A stretch of DNA of 64,000 nt from an uncultured Rhodopila sp. GTDB taxonomy: Bacteria > Pseudomonadota > Alphaproteobacteria > Acetobacterales > Acetobacteraceae. Numbering within the stretch: position 1 is the stretch's first letter; each line of letters opens with the position of its first letter. Below the pieces are notes generated by a model. It was not told the DNA's origin. It worked only from the letters and a program-made list of their open reading frames with translations, and searched no databases. The stretch lies in assembly GCA_903932145.1 (NCBI GenBank), contig CAIZFE010000076.1:48500-112499 (forward strand), given 5' to 3'. This document shows, piece after piece, positions 34,848 through 44,003 of the stretch. A program made the translations under genes and the position numbers.

Positions 34848-35939
34848 TCAAACCACGCCGAAGTTGATCAAGTTCCGCACGGGTGTGCCGGTTTTTAGCA
34901 TGTCGAATCCCTGATTGATCTCCTCCAGCTTGATATGGCCGGAAATCAGATGATCCAGTTTCAGCCGCCCCTGCCGCCACAGCTCCAGCAATCGGGGCAT
35001 ATCCACGCGGAACCGGTTGCCGCCCATGCTGGTGCCCTGGATCTTCCGGTCACGCAGGAAGTCCGCGCCGTGTAGTTCGATCTTGGTGCCGAACGGGACC
35101 ATGCCGATGATCGTCGCCACGCCGCCCGGACGCAGCATCTCGAACGATTGTTCGGCGGTTTTCTTCATGCCGATCGCCTCGAACGAGTAAGGCACGCCCT
35201 GGCCGTCGGTCATGTCCTTCACGGCCGCCACCACATCGATATTCGACGCATTGATGGTATCGGTCGCGCCCATTTCGCGGGCCTTTTCCAGCTTCGACGG
35301 ATTGGTATCGATAGCGATAATCCTGGCGGCGCCAGCCAGAGCGGCGCCGTTCACCGCCGACAGCCCGATCCCGCCGCAGCCGATGACCGCGACGGTGCTG
35401 CCGGGCTCCACCTTCGCGGCGTTGAACACTGCCCCGACGCCGGTCATGACACCGCAGCCGACCAGGGCGGCGCGGTCCAGCGGAATGTCCTTGTTGATTT
35501 TTACCACCGCATGTTCGTGTACCAGCATCAGTTCCGCGAACGCTGACAGGTTGAACGCCTGGTTCAGTACCTGGCCTTTCCATTTCAGCCGCCGTGCCGC
35601 GCCGGGCAGCAGCTTGACCTCGGTGTTGTCACACAGGTTGGTGTGGCCGGTCGTGCACTGGGCGCACTCACCGCAGAACACCGACAGGCAGGTGATCACA
35701 TGGTCGCCCGGCTTGACGTAGGTAACGTCCTCGCCGACGGCTTCCACGACCGCGGCGCCTTCATGGCCCAGCACGGCCGGGGTGGGGTAGGGATACAGCC
35801 CCTCCATGAAATGCAGATCGGAGTGGCACAACCCGGCATACGCGGTGCGCAGCAGCACCTCCCGCCGTTTCGGCTTCTCGATCTCGACGTCCTCGATGGT
35901 GAGAGGCTGGTGCGCTGCGTGAAAGACCGCGGCTTTCAT
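34848..35939 (-). CDS. Zinc-dependent alcohol dehydrogenase (MDR family, class III-like)
   Basis: A 363-residue NAD(P)-dependent enzyme. Catalytic zinc ligands are in GLCHSDLH and GHEG; the structural-zinc loop has four cysteines in CGECAQCTTGHTNLC. The Rossmann motif is VIGCGGIGLSAVNGAALAG. The layout fits class III/AdhD-type dehydrogenases such as S-(hydroxymethyl)thiol or aryl alcohol dehydrogenases. It oxidises a primary alcohol or thiohemiacetal to an aldehyde or thioester. A palindrome 76 bp upstream (36015-36032) may be its operator. Confidence 0.9.
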   Translation of the reverse strand: MKAAVFHAAHQPLTIEDVEIEKPKRREVLLRTAYAGLCHSDLHFMEGLYPYPTPAVLGHEGAAVVEAVGEDVTYVKPGDHVITCLSVFCGECAQCTTGHTNLCDNTEVKLLPGAARRLKWKGQVLNQAFNLSAFAELMLVHEHAVVKINKDIPLDRAALVGCGVMTGVGAVFNAAKVEPGSTVAVIGCGGIGLSAVNGAALAGAARIIAIDTNPSKLEKAREMGATDTINASNIDVVAAVKDMTDGQGVPYSFEAIGMKKTAEQSFEMLRPGGVATIIGMVPFGTKIELHGADFLRDRKIQGTSMGGNRFRVDMPRLLELWRQGRLKLDHLISGHIKLEEINQGFDMLKTGTPVRNLINFGVV

Positions 35940-36014
35940 GATGGGTTTCCTCCGGTTGTGTGGCCGGAGAAAACCCTAACCGCCTGACGCCCGGACGCCA
36001 ATGGTTGCGGCCGA

Positions 36015-36032
36015 GCGTGCCACCTGGCACGC
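36015..36032. promoter_or_regulatory. 18-bp palindrome between divergent genes
   Basis: GCGTGCCACCTGGCACGC has perfect 8-bp arms. It lies 76 bp before the alcohol dehydrogenase start and 90 bp before the divergent secreted-protein gene. Size and symmetry fit a dimeric regulator site; the regulator is unknown. Confidence 0.5.
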
Positions 36033-36121
36033 CCGGTAGGTTACCGATTATTTCCACCTATGGTTGTTGATCCGAAACCGTAAATGCGATAAACGCATCA
36101 ATTCGATCAGGGAAGTCATCA

Positions 36122-36709
36122 ATGTTTCGGTTATGTTTGCGTTTATCAACGGCGATGCTGGCATTGAGCGGTTTGGTTGCCGCGGCTGCGCCGGCTCACG
36201 CCGCGGCCGACATTCTGGAGGGCGTGACGTTCAGCGATGGCGGTTCGGCGACAGGAAGCTTCACCTTCACGCCATACAGCTATCTCGCAACGGTTAACAT
36301 CGTGACAACCGACGGACTGTCAGCCCCGACGCAAGGGAGCCTGTTACCGGGGTTCAGTTACGCAAGTGGTACGCTCTTGCCCAACTCGCCGCCCGCTTCG
36401 GCGTTTAATTTCACCAGCATCGCCAGCGACCCGCATTGGGCCCTGGTTCTGGATCTGACATCGGCGCTGGGCTATCACTCGTACGGTTTCGATACGTTGA
36501 TCGCAGGCTCTGTCAGCGGCTCGACGCTCTCCGGGTCGTACGAAGTGTGCGTTTACGGTTGCACCGGCTTTGCGTCCGGTTCCTATCGCCTGATCACCGG
36601 CGGAGAGGTTTACGCTGTCGAACCCGCCTCGCTGACCCTGCTGGGTGTTGGCGCTTTACTGTTGCCCGCCGTGCGTCGGCGCTTTCCCGCCAGACGCGGC
36701 GTCGCCTGA
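36122..36709 (+). CDS. Secreted protein with a PEP-CTERM-like sorting signal
   Basis: A 195-residue protein with a signal peptide ending PAHAAA and a C-terminal tripartite signal: VEPASLTLLGVGALLLPAV, then the arginine cluster RRRF. This matches the PEP-CTERM layout (P-E-P-like motif, hydrophobic span, basic tail), normally processed by an exosortase. The middle part is low in charge and rich in Ser/Thr/Gly. AGGGAAG precedes the ATG. No exosortase gene is in the window. Export and surface anchoring are inferred. Confidence 0.72.
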   Translation: MFRLCLRLSTAMLALSGLVAAAAPAHAAADILEGVTFSDGGSATGSFTFTPYSYLATVNIVTTDGLSAPTQGSLLPGFSYASGTLLPNSPPASAFNFTSIASDPHWALVLDLTSALGYHSYGFDTLIAGSVSGSTLSGSYEVCVYGCTGFASGSYRLITGGEVYAVEPASLTLLGVGALLLPAVRRRFPARRGVA

Positions 36710-36737
36710 GGCAACGCCGCGCAAACGGTCCTGACGC

Positions 36738-37127
36738 CTACATTTTGCCGCCGTTGCCGGGGTTTTGTCCGGCTGGCGGCGGGTTGGTCTGCTCGGCCCC
36801 GTTGGACGTCGACATTCCACCGGACTGCGTTCCCGCACTTCCGGCGCTGAAGGCCTGTCCGCTCTGCGCGGCCTGATAGCTCTTGTCGTTCAACTGATCG
36901 ACATCCGCATCCTGTGAGGTGTCGTTTTTAGCACGCATTGAAGACCGGGCCCGCGTATGATGGGTGCCGCTCATGGTCTGATTGCCGGCGCTGCCGTTGT
37001 CGCTCGGTGTCGCCATACCTTGGGCGGCACGGGCACTGTCCGGGGTTTCACCACCCTGCGCGAACGCCGGCGCAGCGGCCAGTATCGCAACCGAACAAAC
37101 CGCCTGGAATAAACGTATCCTTACCAT
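36738..37127 (-). CDS. Small secreted Gly/Ser/Gln-rich protein
   Basis: A 129-residue protein. ATG 37127 is chosen because AAGGA lies upstream and a signal peptide follows directly (RLFQAVCSVAILAAAPAFA). The mature part is low-complexity (Gly, Ser, Gln, Asn), with DQLNDKSYQAAQSGQAFSAG. It resembles the tiny secreted protein at 27525 in composition. No domain recognised. It converges on the PEP-CTERM gene with 28 bp between the stops. Confidence 0.62.
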   Translation of the reverse strand: MVRIRLFQAVCSVAILAAAPAFAQGGETPDSARAAQGMATPSDNGSAGNQTMSGTHHTRARSSMRAKNDTSQDADVDQLNDKSYQAAQSGQAFSAGSAGTQSGGMSTSNGAEQTNPPPAGQNPGNGGKM

Positions 37128-37312
37128 GTTGATTTCCTTTCTGGCACAGCCGGGAAGCATCAATGTGTTCTTCCGAACTACGCTGGCAGGTGGGATGAGG
37201 ATGCGCTGCTCACTCATCAAATCAACTTGCATGCCGCGCCGGTCACGTCTCCCGCCTGAAACGCTGGCGCATTGGCTGGCACCCCCGACAGAGGGTGCCA
37301 GCCCGGAGCGGA

Positions 37313-38170
37313 TTACGCGTTCGCCTTGTGCATGAACTCGGCGATTTCATCGATCACCGGCATCGCCTTGACGGCTTTCTCGGACTCCACGTTGAATACG
37401 ACCCGTTCCACGCCCAGGTCGGCGTAGCGCTTCATCAGGTCGAGTTCCCGCTTCGGAAACCACACCGTGATCGCGATCTCATCCGGGTTGCGGCCGGCCT
37501 CGGTCGCCATTTTCCGAAATTCCGGGATCAGGTCGGCGATTTCCTTGTAGCCGCCGCGTGCCGCCTGGGGAATCCAACCGTTGCCATACCGGATGGCACG
37601 CCGAGCGGAATAGGGGAACGCGCCACCGACGATGACAGGAGGGTGCGGCTTTTGCACCGGTTTCGGCCATGTCATCATCGGATCGAAGTTGACGAACTCG
37701 CCATGATACTCGGCCTTGGATTTGGTCCAGATTTCTTTCATGGCTTCCACGCGTTCGCGCGCGGCCTTGTGACGGTCGCCGAACTTGATGCCGTGGTCTT
37801 CCAGTTCGTCCTGGTTCCAGCCGTTGCCGATCCCAAACAGGAACCGCCCGCCGGACACCTGATCGATCGACGCCACCAGTTTCGCGGTCTGGATCGGGTC
37901 GCGCTGCGCCACCAGACAAACACCGGTTCCCACCATCAGCGTCCTGGTCGCCATCGCTGCCGCGGTCAGCGAAATGAACGGGTCCATGGTGTCGTAGTAT
38001 TTCTTCGGCAGATCGCCGCCGGCCGGAAACGGTGATTTGCGCGTCAGCGGAATGTGGGAGTGTTCCGGAGCCCAGACGGACTCGAAACCGCGTGATTCCA
38101 GGGCCTGGCCAAGCTCGCCGGGCGCCATCGAATAGTCGGTGAAGAACATGGATACGCCGGATTTCAGCAT
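37313..38170 (-). CDS. LLM-class flavin-dependent oxidoreductase (F420-type family)
   Basis: A 285-residue TIM-barrel enzyme of the luciferase-like superfamily. It has ALESRGFESVWAPEHSHIPL, TRTLMVGTGVCLVAQRDPIQ and GGRFLFGIGNGWNQDELEDHG, the standard pattern of the family often annotated as F420-dependent (TIGR03619-like). Whether it uses F420 or FMN here is unknown. ATG 38170 is chosen because AGAGG lies upstream; the open frame before it looks non-coding. It diverges from the LacI-type regulator gene 182 bp away, which may control it. Confidence 0.87.
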   Translation of the reverse strand: MLKSGVSMFFTDYSMAPGELGQALESRGFESVWAPEHSHIPLTRKSPFPAGGDLPKKYYDTMDPFISLTAAAMATRTLMVGTGVCLVAQRDPIQTAKLVASIDQVSGGRFLFGIGNGWNQDELEDHGIKFGDRHKAARERVEAMKEIWTKSKAEYHGEFVNFDPMMTWPKPVQKPHPPVIVGGAFPYSARRAIRYGNGWIPQAARGGYKEIADLIPEFRKMATEAGRNPDEIAITVWFPKRELDLMKRYADLGVERVVFNVESEKAVKAMPVIDEIAEFMHKANA

Positions 38171-38352
38171 GTTGGTTTCCTCTCGCTGGTTGCTTCCCGT
38201 GATGTTGCCCCATTCCACCGCCTTGCTCCAGACCCGCTGCCTGATGAGCGGGATGGCGCAACCCGCGCATGGGCGTTGGGTCATTCTCCCTGGCCGGCAC
38301 GGCGCCATCGCGCTAGGCTATAGGACCCGACGCGATAACCGAGGAAACCATA

Positions 38353-39390
38353 GTGTCAGAACTGGCGAGCGATAACGCCACCGGCCCCGCGTTCGTCCGC
38401 AGCCCCGTGAAGATTACCGACGTGGCAATTGCCGCTGGTGTCGCGCCGATGACCGTTTCCCGTGTCATCAATACGCCGGATCGGGTTTCACCGGAAACCA
38501 CCGCCAAGGTACGTGCCGCGATTGACCGGCTGGGATATGTGCCGAATTTGATTGCCGGCGGCCTGTCGTCGCGGAAGTCGCGTCTGGTCGCGGCGATCGT
38601 GCCGACCATCGCGCATCCGATGTTCGCCGGCCTGGTGCAGGCGTTCTCGGATTCCATGCGCCAGGCGGGTTATCAGGTCATTCTGTCGATCAGCGGCTAC
38701 GAGAACAACGACGACGAATCGCTGTTCCGTGCCTTGCTCGGGCGGCGCCCCGACGCTTTGCTGATTACCGGATCCGGCTACAGTCCGGGCGCGCTGGAAA
38801 TGCTGATTGAGGCCCATATTCCGGTGGTCGAGATCTGGGACGTGTCCAGCCGGCCGATCGACATGTTGATCGGCTTCGATCATGCGCAGGTGGGCGCCGA
38901 GGTGGCGACGTTCCTCCGCACCAAGGGACATAACCGGTTTGCCATGCTGGCCGCGCAGGACTCGCGCGCGCTGGCACGTGCCCGGGGCTTCCGGGACGCT
39001 GTCACCAGGATGGGCGGCGAGCTTGTGCTGGAACAGGTGATGCCGGCACCCAGCACGATCGGGGCGGGACGCGAGGGGATGCGGGCTTTGATGCCGTTTC
39101 TGAACGAACCCTGCGCGGTGTTTTGCAGCTCCGATATGTTGGCCTTCGGGGCAGTGACCGAGGCTCGGGTACAGGGTGTGCCGGTGCCCGAACACCTCGC
39201 CATTTGCGGTTTCGGCAATCTTGAACTCAGCGAGCTCAACGAACCGCCGATCACAACCGTGAGCCTGGAAGGCGTTGGTACCGGGCGCACCGCGGCAGCC
39301 TTTCTGCTGCGGCGGCTGGCGGGTGAGGGACGGCGGGACGAAGACCGGGTGCAGGTGCCGTTTCGCATCGTCGAGCGGGCGACGACTTGA
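38353..39390 (+). CDS. LacI/GalR-family transcriptional regulator
   Basis: A 345-residue repressor-type protein. The N-terminal helix-turn-helix and hinge (about 19-75) read KITDVAIAAGVAPMTVSRVI and YVPNLIAGGLSSRKS. The effector domain follows (RLVAAIVPTIAHPMFAGLVQ, DALLITGSG, AVFCSSDMLAFGA), closest to GntR-like gluconate regulators. It starts with GTG 38353 with GAGG upstream. It may control the divergent LLM oxidoreductase gene or itself. Confidence 0.9.
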   Translation: MSELASDNATGPAFVRSPVKITDVAIAAGVAPMTVSRVINTPDRVSPETTAKVRAAIDRLGYVPNLIAGGLSSRKSRLVAAIVPTIAHPMFAGLVQAFSDSMRQAGYQVILSISGYENNDDESLFRALLGRRPDALLITGSGYSPGALEMLIEAHIPVVEIWDVSSRPIDMLIGFDHAQVGAEVATFLRTKGHNRFAMLAAQDSRALARARGFRDAVTRMGGELVLEQVMPAPSTIGAGREGMRALMPFLNEPCAVFCSSDMLAFGAVTEARVQGVPVPEHLAICGFGNLELSELNEPPITTVSLEGVGTGRTAAAFLLRRLAGEGRRDEDRVQVPFRIVERATT

Positions 39391-39445
39391 GTGACATTAC
39401 CGGTTCGCCGCAGATTGCGGTGAAGATACTTGTGCGGAGCGTCGG

Positions 39446-40651
39446 ATGATCAGCGTTGAGGAAGCCCGCGGGCGCATTTTGGACTCGTTACGGCCGGGGC
39501 CGGCGGAAATCGTTGCGCTGGCCGAGGCGTGGAACCGGGTAACGGCGCAGGATGTGGTTGCTCGTTTGACGCAACCGCCGGCCGATATGTCGGCGATGGA
39601 CGGGTATGCTCTGCGTTCGGCTGACGGTGGTCTGGATGCCGTGCTGGCGGTGGTCGGTTCGGCGCCCGCGGGCCATCCGTTCGCCGGCCGGGTGGCGGTC
39701 GGGCAGGCGGTGCGCCTGTTCACCGGTAGCGTGGTGCCGGACGGCGCGGATGCGATCCTGTTGCAGGAAGACGCCACGCGGGATGGCGAAACCGTACGGG
39801 TCAATGAGGCTGTCGTGGCCGGCCGGCACATCCGCCGCGCGGGTCAGGACTTCGCGGCGGGGGATGTCGTTATTCAGGCCGGACGGCGCATGACGGCGCG
39901 CGATGTCGGGCTCGCCGCCGCCGCCAATCATCCCTGGGTGGCCGTGCATCGCTGCCCTCGGGTCGCCGTCCTGGCCACAGGCGATGAGATCGCCATGCCG
40001 GGGGAACCGATTCCGTCCGGCGGCATCGTCAGTTCGAATTCCCATGCGCTGGCGGCGCTGGTGCGGGCGGCCGGCGGGGAGCCGATGATCCTGCCGATCG
40101 CGCGCGACGACCATGATGTCATTGGGGCCGTCGCGGATTCGGTCGCCGGGATGGATATGCTGGTCACGACGGGCGGTGCCTCGGTGGGGGATCACGATCT
40201 GGTCATTTCGGCGCTACAGGCGCGCGGTATGACCTTGGATTTCTGGCAGATCGCGATGCGGCCGGGCAAACCTTTGTTGTTTGGACAGTTGGGTGCAACG
40301 CCTGTTCTTGGATTGCCGGGTAATCCGGTGTCCGCGATGGTGTGCGCGATCTTGTTTTTGCTGCCGGCGCTGTCCCGATTGTCGGGCCTGCCCGCCGCGC
40401 CGCCTCCGGTTTCGACGGCTGTATTGGGGGCGGCGGTCAAGGCGAACGACAAGCGCGCGGATCATCTGAGGGCGGTGGTGAGCGTTGATTCGGCTGGCAG
40501 AACCGTGGTGACGCCGTTTCAGGTGCAGGATTCGGCGATGCTGCGGCGGTTGGCCCACGCCGACGCGCTGATCCTGCGCGCGCCGCACGCGCCGGCACTG
40601 CCGGAAGGGGCCGAGGTGGGGATTATTCGCCTCGATTCGCTGGGCTTGTGA
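39446..40651 (+). CDS. moeA: Molybdopterin molybdenumtransferase MoeA
   Basis: A 401-residue enzyme that inserts molybdate into adenylylated molybdopterin. Family motifs are [59 protein letters not shown] and [12 protein letters not shown]. Length and order are normal. It starts 55 bp after the LacI-type gene. Its product would serve molybdoenzymes encoded elsewhere. The lexA gene follows with its own SOS promoter. Confidence 0.95.
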   Translation: MISVEEARGRILDSLRPGPAEIVALAEAWNRVTAQDVVARLTQPPADMSAMDGYALRSADGGLDAVLAVVGSAPAGHPFAGRVAVGQAVRLFTGSVVPDGADAILLQEDATRDGETVRVNEAVVAGRHIRRAGQDFAAGDVVIQAGRRMTARDVGLAAAANHPWVAVHRCPRVAVLATGDEIAMPGEPIPSGGIVSSNSHALAALVRAAGGEPMILPIARDDHDVIGAVADSVAGMDMLVTTGGASVGDHDLVISALQARGMTLDFWQIAMRPGKPLLFGQLGATPVLGLPGNPVSAMVCAILFLLPALSRLSGLPAAPPPVSTAVLGAAVKANDKRADHLRAVVSVDSAGRTVVTPFQVQDSAMLRRLAHADALILRAPHAPALPEGAEVGIIRLDSLGL

Positions 40652-40713
40652 CGCGGCCGGTTCAAGACAATCCGCTTGCATGCTGTGGTATTCAAAATTG
40701 TCCACAGTTTCGC

Positions 40714-40743
40714 TTGACGCCGGTATTGGAACCAACATAGAAC
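40714..40743 (+). promoter_or_regulatory. lexA promoter with SOS box
   Basis: The -35 TTGACG (40714-40719) is followed by GAACCAACATAGAAC (40729-40743), which is GAAC-N7-GAAC, the reverse complement form of the alphaproteobacterial SOS box GTTC-N7-GTTC. The box covers the expected -10 region (CATAGA, 40736-40741), so LexA would repress its own gene. Confidence 0.8.
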
Positions 40744-40793
40744 GGAGCGAGCGGTTGCCGGTTTGTTCCGACAGCCATTCGAGGAACTCCACT

Positions 40794-41519
40794 ATGTTGA
40801 CTCGCAAGCAATACGAACTCCTGGTGTATATCGACAAGCACCTGAAGCAGACGGGCTTCTCCCCGAGTTTTGAGGAGATGAAGGACGCGCTGAACCTGAA
40901 ATCGAAGTCCGGTATTCATCGGTTGATTTCAGCGCTGGAAGAACGCGGCTACCTCGCTCGGCGTCATCATCGGGCGCGGGCGCTGGACGTTCTGCGCTTG
41001 CCGGACAACATGCAGCAACGCGAAGCGCCGGTCAGTGCGGCGGTGGAGCCGGATGGTCCGCAGGGGTTTTCTCCGAACGTTATTCGCGGCGACTTCACGC
41101 AGCGTTTGGCGGGTGTTCGGACCGCCAATGACGCGGGTGCGATTCAGTTGCCAATGTATGGACGGATCGCCGCCGGTCTGCCGATCGAAGCGTTGCGTGA
41201 CACCAGCAGCCACATCGAAGTGCCGATGGCTCTGCTGGGGCCGGGCGAGCACTACGGGCTGGAGGTGGCCGGTGATTCGATGGTCGAGGCGGGGATTCTG
41301 GATTCCGACACGGTGATCATTCTGAAGGGCGATACGGCCGAGAACGGGCAGATCGTCGTGGCGTTGATCGACGACGCCGAGGTGACGCTGAAGCGCCTGC
41401 GCCGGCGCGGGGCCTCGATCGCGCTGGAGCCCTGCAATGTGCGGCACGAGACGCGGATTTTTCCGGCTGACCGGGTCAAGGTGCAGGGGCGTATTGTGGC
41501 GTTGATGCGGAAGTATTGA
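40794..41519 (+). CDS. lexA: LexA repressor
   Basis: A 241-residue SOS regulator. The winged helix (1-70) opens [20 protein letters not shown]; the autocleavage site is Ala127-Gly128 in RIAAGLP; the catalytic dyad is Ser162 (GDSMVEAG) and Lys200 (AEVTLKRL). RecA-filament-driven self-cleavage derepresses DNA-repair genes. ATG 40794 is chosen because GAGGAA lies upstream and the protein then starts with the conserved helix; an open frame back to 40680 runs through the promoter and is not coding. Confidence 0.96.
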   Translation: MLTRKQYELLVYIDKHLKQTGFSPSFEEMKDALNLKSKSGIHRLISALEERGYLARRHHRARALDVLRLPDNMQQREAPVSAAVEPDGPQGFSPNVIRGDFTQRLAGVRTANDAGAIQLPMYGRIAAGLPIEALRDTSSHIEVPMALLGPGEHYGLEVAGDSMVEAGILDSDTVIILKGDTAENGQIVVALIDDAEVTLKRLRRRGASIALEPCNVRHETRIFPADRVKVQGRIVALMRKY

Positions 41520-41565
41520 TTGGTCGCATTCCTTCACTCTCTTGACGAGATGGATTTTAACTCTC

Positions 41566-41748
41566 CGTCATGGCCGGGCTTGGCTCCATACGTGTCAGGA
41601 TAAGCGAATGGGGGAGAAAATTTGTGCCGGAGACGGGGGTTTCCCCTCTCCGTCATGGCGGGGCCAAGCCCGGCCATGACGACTGGGCAAAAACCTCCCT
41701 ACCCCACACCTTATCCTGGTGCCTATGGAGCCAAGCCCGGCCATGTCG
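41566..41748. repeat. Nested palindromic element (family A variant)
   Basis: Outer arms 41566-41604 and 41710-41748 are inverted copies matching at 34 of 39 positions (core CATGGCCGGGCTTGGCTCCA). Between them sits a second hairpin, 41651-41681, with GTCATGGC and GCCATGAC at its ends. The element fills most of the lexA to acyl-CoA synthetase spacer and has no ORF. Confidence 0.75.
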
Positions 41749-41789
41749 AAAGGGTAAATCCGCCCCCTACGGCTATTACTGGACGGCGC

Positions 41790-43922
41790 CTAAGCGGTAA
41801 CGATCAGCGCATCGACCGCTGTGATCCGATCGCCCGCGCAGATCAGCGGATTGATGTCCAGTTCCGCCACCGTATCGCGATGATCGGCTGCGAACCGGGA
41901 CACGTCGCTGATAATCCGCGCCAGTCGCGCGATATCCACCGCCGGCATGCCTCGGAACCCTTCCAGCAGCTTCACGCCTTTCAGTTGCCGCAGAAGGGCC
42001 TCCGCCTGGAATGGGGTGACCGGGGCAGGGGCCATGGCGGTGTCCTTCAGGACCTCGACCAGGATGCCACCAAGACCCACGACGATCAGTGGCCCGAACA
42101 ACGGATCATTACGGGCTCCGACGACCATCTCGATCCCTTGGGGAACCATCGGCTGCACCAGAACGCCATTGATATGCGGCGGCGGTTGGACCTTGCCGGC
42201 ATTCGCCATCACGGCGTCGTAGCCCGCTCGGACTTCGTCGGCGGAGCGCAGATTCAGACGAATCACGCCAGCCTCGGTCTTGTGAGGCAGGTCGGGGGAT
42301 TCGACTTTCAGAACCACGGGGTACCCGAGTGCGGCGGCAGCGTTCACGGCGTCGTCGGCGGTTTGGGCCAGTGATTCCCCGACGACCGGAACCCCATACA
42401 GCGCCAGAACGGCTTTGGCCTCACGTTCGGTCAGGGTCTTTCCGCTGGCGGCGGCGATCAGCGCCGATGCCTGCGCTATTGTTTCGGGCGGCGTGGTTAT
42501 GACGTGCTGTGGCCCGGAGGCGAGCTTGTCAGCGCGCCACTGCCAGGCGGACAACGCCGAGAAGCAGGCGCTCATCGAGCGGAATAGCGCGACGCGGTCG
42601 CATTCGTTCGCTTCGACGACGCCCGGACCGTCCTGCCATTCGGTCTGCCAAACGACGCAAGCCATTTTGCCATGTTGCTTGGCCAGTTCATTGTACACCA
42701 ATGATCGTTTCGCGGCAGGCGCGTAGCCGTAGGTCAGTGGTGAGACCAGAACGCCGTATTGCGGATCGCTCAGCAGCGCGCCGGCACAGACACCAAGAGA
42801 CTCCGGGTCGCTGAGGATCTGCGCGGTGACGTCGCAGGGATTGCGAGATGAACCGAACTCCGGAATGCGCGATTCCAGGATGGCGCGCACGTCGGGGGCC
42901 GGTTGCGGCATCGGGACACCGTGCTGTTCCGCCCGATCGGTGGCCATGATCGCGGCGCCGCCGGATGCCGCCACGATGGCAGCGCCGCGCGCTTTCGGCG
43001 GCGGCGCCTTGGCGAAGAACGCGGCGGTTTCCAGCAGAGATTCGAAATCGTCCACCACAACCGCGCCGGCACTCTTGAACATGGCCCGATAGGATTCGTG
43101 CGATCCGGCCAGTGATCCGGTGTGGGACATCGCCGCTTGAGCGCCTTGCTCGCCGGTGGCCATCTTGAAGATAACCAGGGGCTTATTGGCAGCCCAGGCG
43201 TTTTCCGCAGCCAGCAACAGGCGTTCGGGAGTCGCCATGCCCTCGAACACGCAGGCGATGGAATCGCAGGCCGGATCGGTGGCCAGATAGTTGACGAAAT
43301 CCGCCATATCGACGTCGCAGGAATTGCCCGATGTCAGCACGTGACTGACCGAATGGCCGCGCACCACGCCTTGCGCCAGCGCCATACCGAGCGCTCCGGA
43401 TTGGCTGATGATGCCGACGGCATGGCGTTGCGGTTTCGGGATGGGCGTGATGTCCATGAACGTGACGCGGCTGTCGAGCATCGCGTTGACGACGCCGATG
43501 CAGTTCGGGCCGATGATGCGCAGACCGGTTTCGCGCGCGATCGCCACCAGCCGTTCCTGTTGCGCGATGCGGTCTTCTTTCGCGGTTTCCGCGTAGCCCG
43601 AGGCGAAGATGATAGCACCGCCGACTCCGGCGCTGGCGCAGTCGAGAACGATCTCCTCCACCGCCTCGCGCGCCGCGGTGATCACCGCGCAATCGGGGAC
43701 TTCCGGCAGGTCGCGGACATTCGGATAGCAGGTGTGGTCGCCAATCGTTTGATACCGAGCGTTCACGGGGTACGCGCGACCGGCGTAGTGCTGCATGTTG
43801 AACAGCACCCGCTCGCCGAATGACCCCGTTCGGGTGGAGGCGCCGATCACGGCGATGCTTTCCGGATGGAGCAGCCGAGTCAGTTGTTCACGGCTGTACA
43901 CGCCGGTGCGCTTGGTTTGCAT
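41790..43922 (-). CDS. NDP-forming acyl-CoA synthetase (acetate-CoA ligase family)
   Basis: A 710-residue fused enzyme: CoA-binding domain (SIAVIGASTRTGSFGERVLF), two succinyl-CoA-ligase-like domains (GIISQSGALGMALAQG; the AMSHTGSLAGS loop with the likely phospho-histidine) and a C-terminal ATP-grasp (VLKVESPDLPHKTEAGVIRL, VVGLGGILVEVLKD, ELDINPLI). It forms acyl-CoA from acid, CoA and ATP with release of ADP, or runs in reverse. I prefer ATG 43922 (GGTGGA upstream); ATG 43976 would add 18 residues but has no ribosome site. It diverges from the SDR gene. Confidence 0.9.
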   Translation of the reverse strand: MQTKRTGVYSREQLTRLLHPESIAVIGASTRTGSFGERVLFNMQHYAGRAYPVNARYQTIGDHTCYPNVRDLPEVPDCAVITAAREAVEEIVLDCASAGVGGAIIFASGYAETAKEDRIAQQERLVAIARETGLRIIGPNCIGVVNAMLDSRVTFMDITPIPKPQRHAVGIISQSGALGMALAQGVVRGHSVSHVLTSGNSCDVDMADFVNYLATDPACDSIACVFEGMATPERLLLAAENAWAANKPLVIFKMATGEQGAQAAMSHTGSLAGSHESYRAMFKSAGAVVVDDFESLLETAAFFAKAPPPKARGAAIVAASGGAAIMATDRAEQHGVPMPQPAPDVRAILESRIPEFGSSRNPCDVTAQILSDPESLGVCAGALLSDPQYGVLVSPLTYGYAPAAKRSLVYNELAKQHGKMACVVWQTEWQDGPGVVEANECDRVALFRSMSACFSALSAWQWRADKLASGPQHVITTPPETIAQASALIAAASGKTLTEREAKAVLALYGVPVVGESLAQTADDAVNAAAALGYPVVLKVESPDLPHKTEAGVIRLNLRSADEVRAGYDAVMANAGKVQPPPHINGVLVQPMVPQGIEMVVGARNDPLFGPLIVVGLGGILVEVLKDTAMAPAPVTPFQAEALLRQLKGVKLLEGFRGMPAVDIARLARIISDVSRFAADHRDTVAELDINPLICAGDRITAVDALIVTA

Positions 43923-44003
43923 GATTTCCACCCGATTGACGTTCTCGTTGGGGACAGCATACTCGCCGGTAGCCATGCGGCAAGCATGAGGGGGAAATCC
44001 ACG

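Noticed and set aside
41566..41748. Repeats considered as a CRISPR array
   Set aside because: The repeats are inverted, not direct, there are no regular unique spacers, and no cas genes are in the window.
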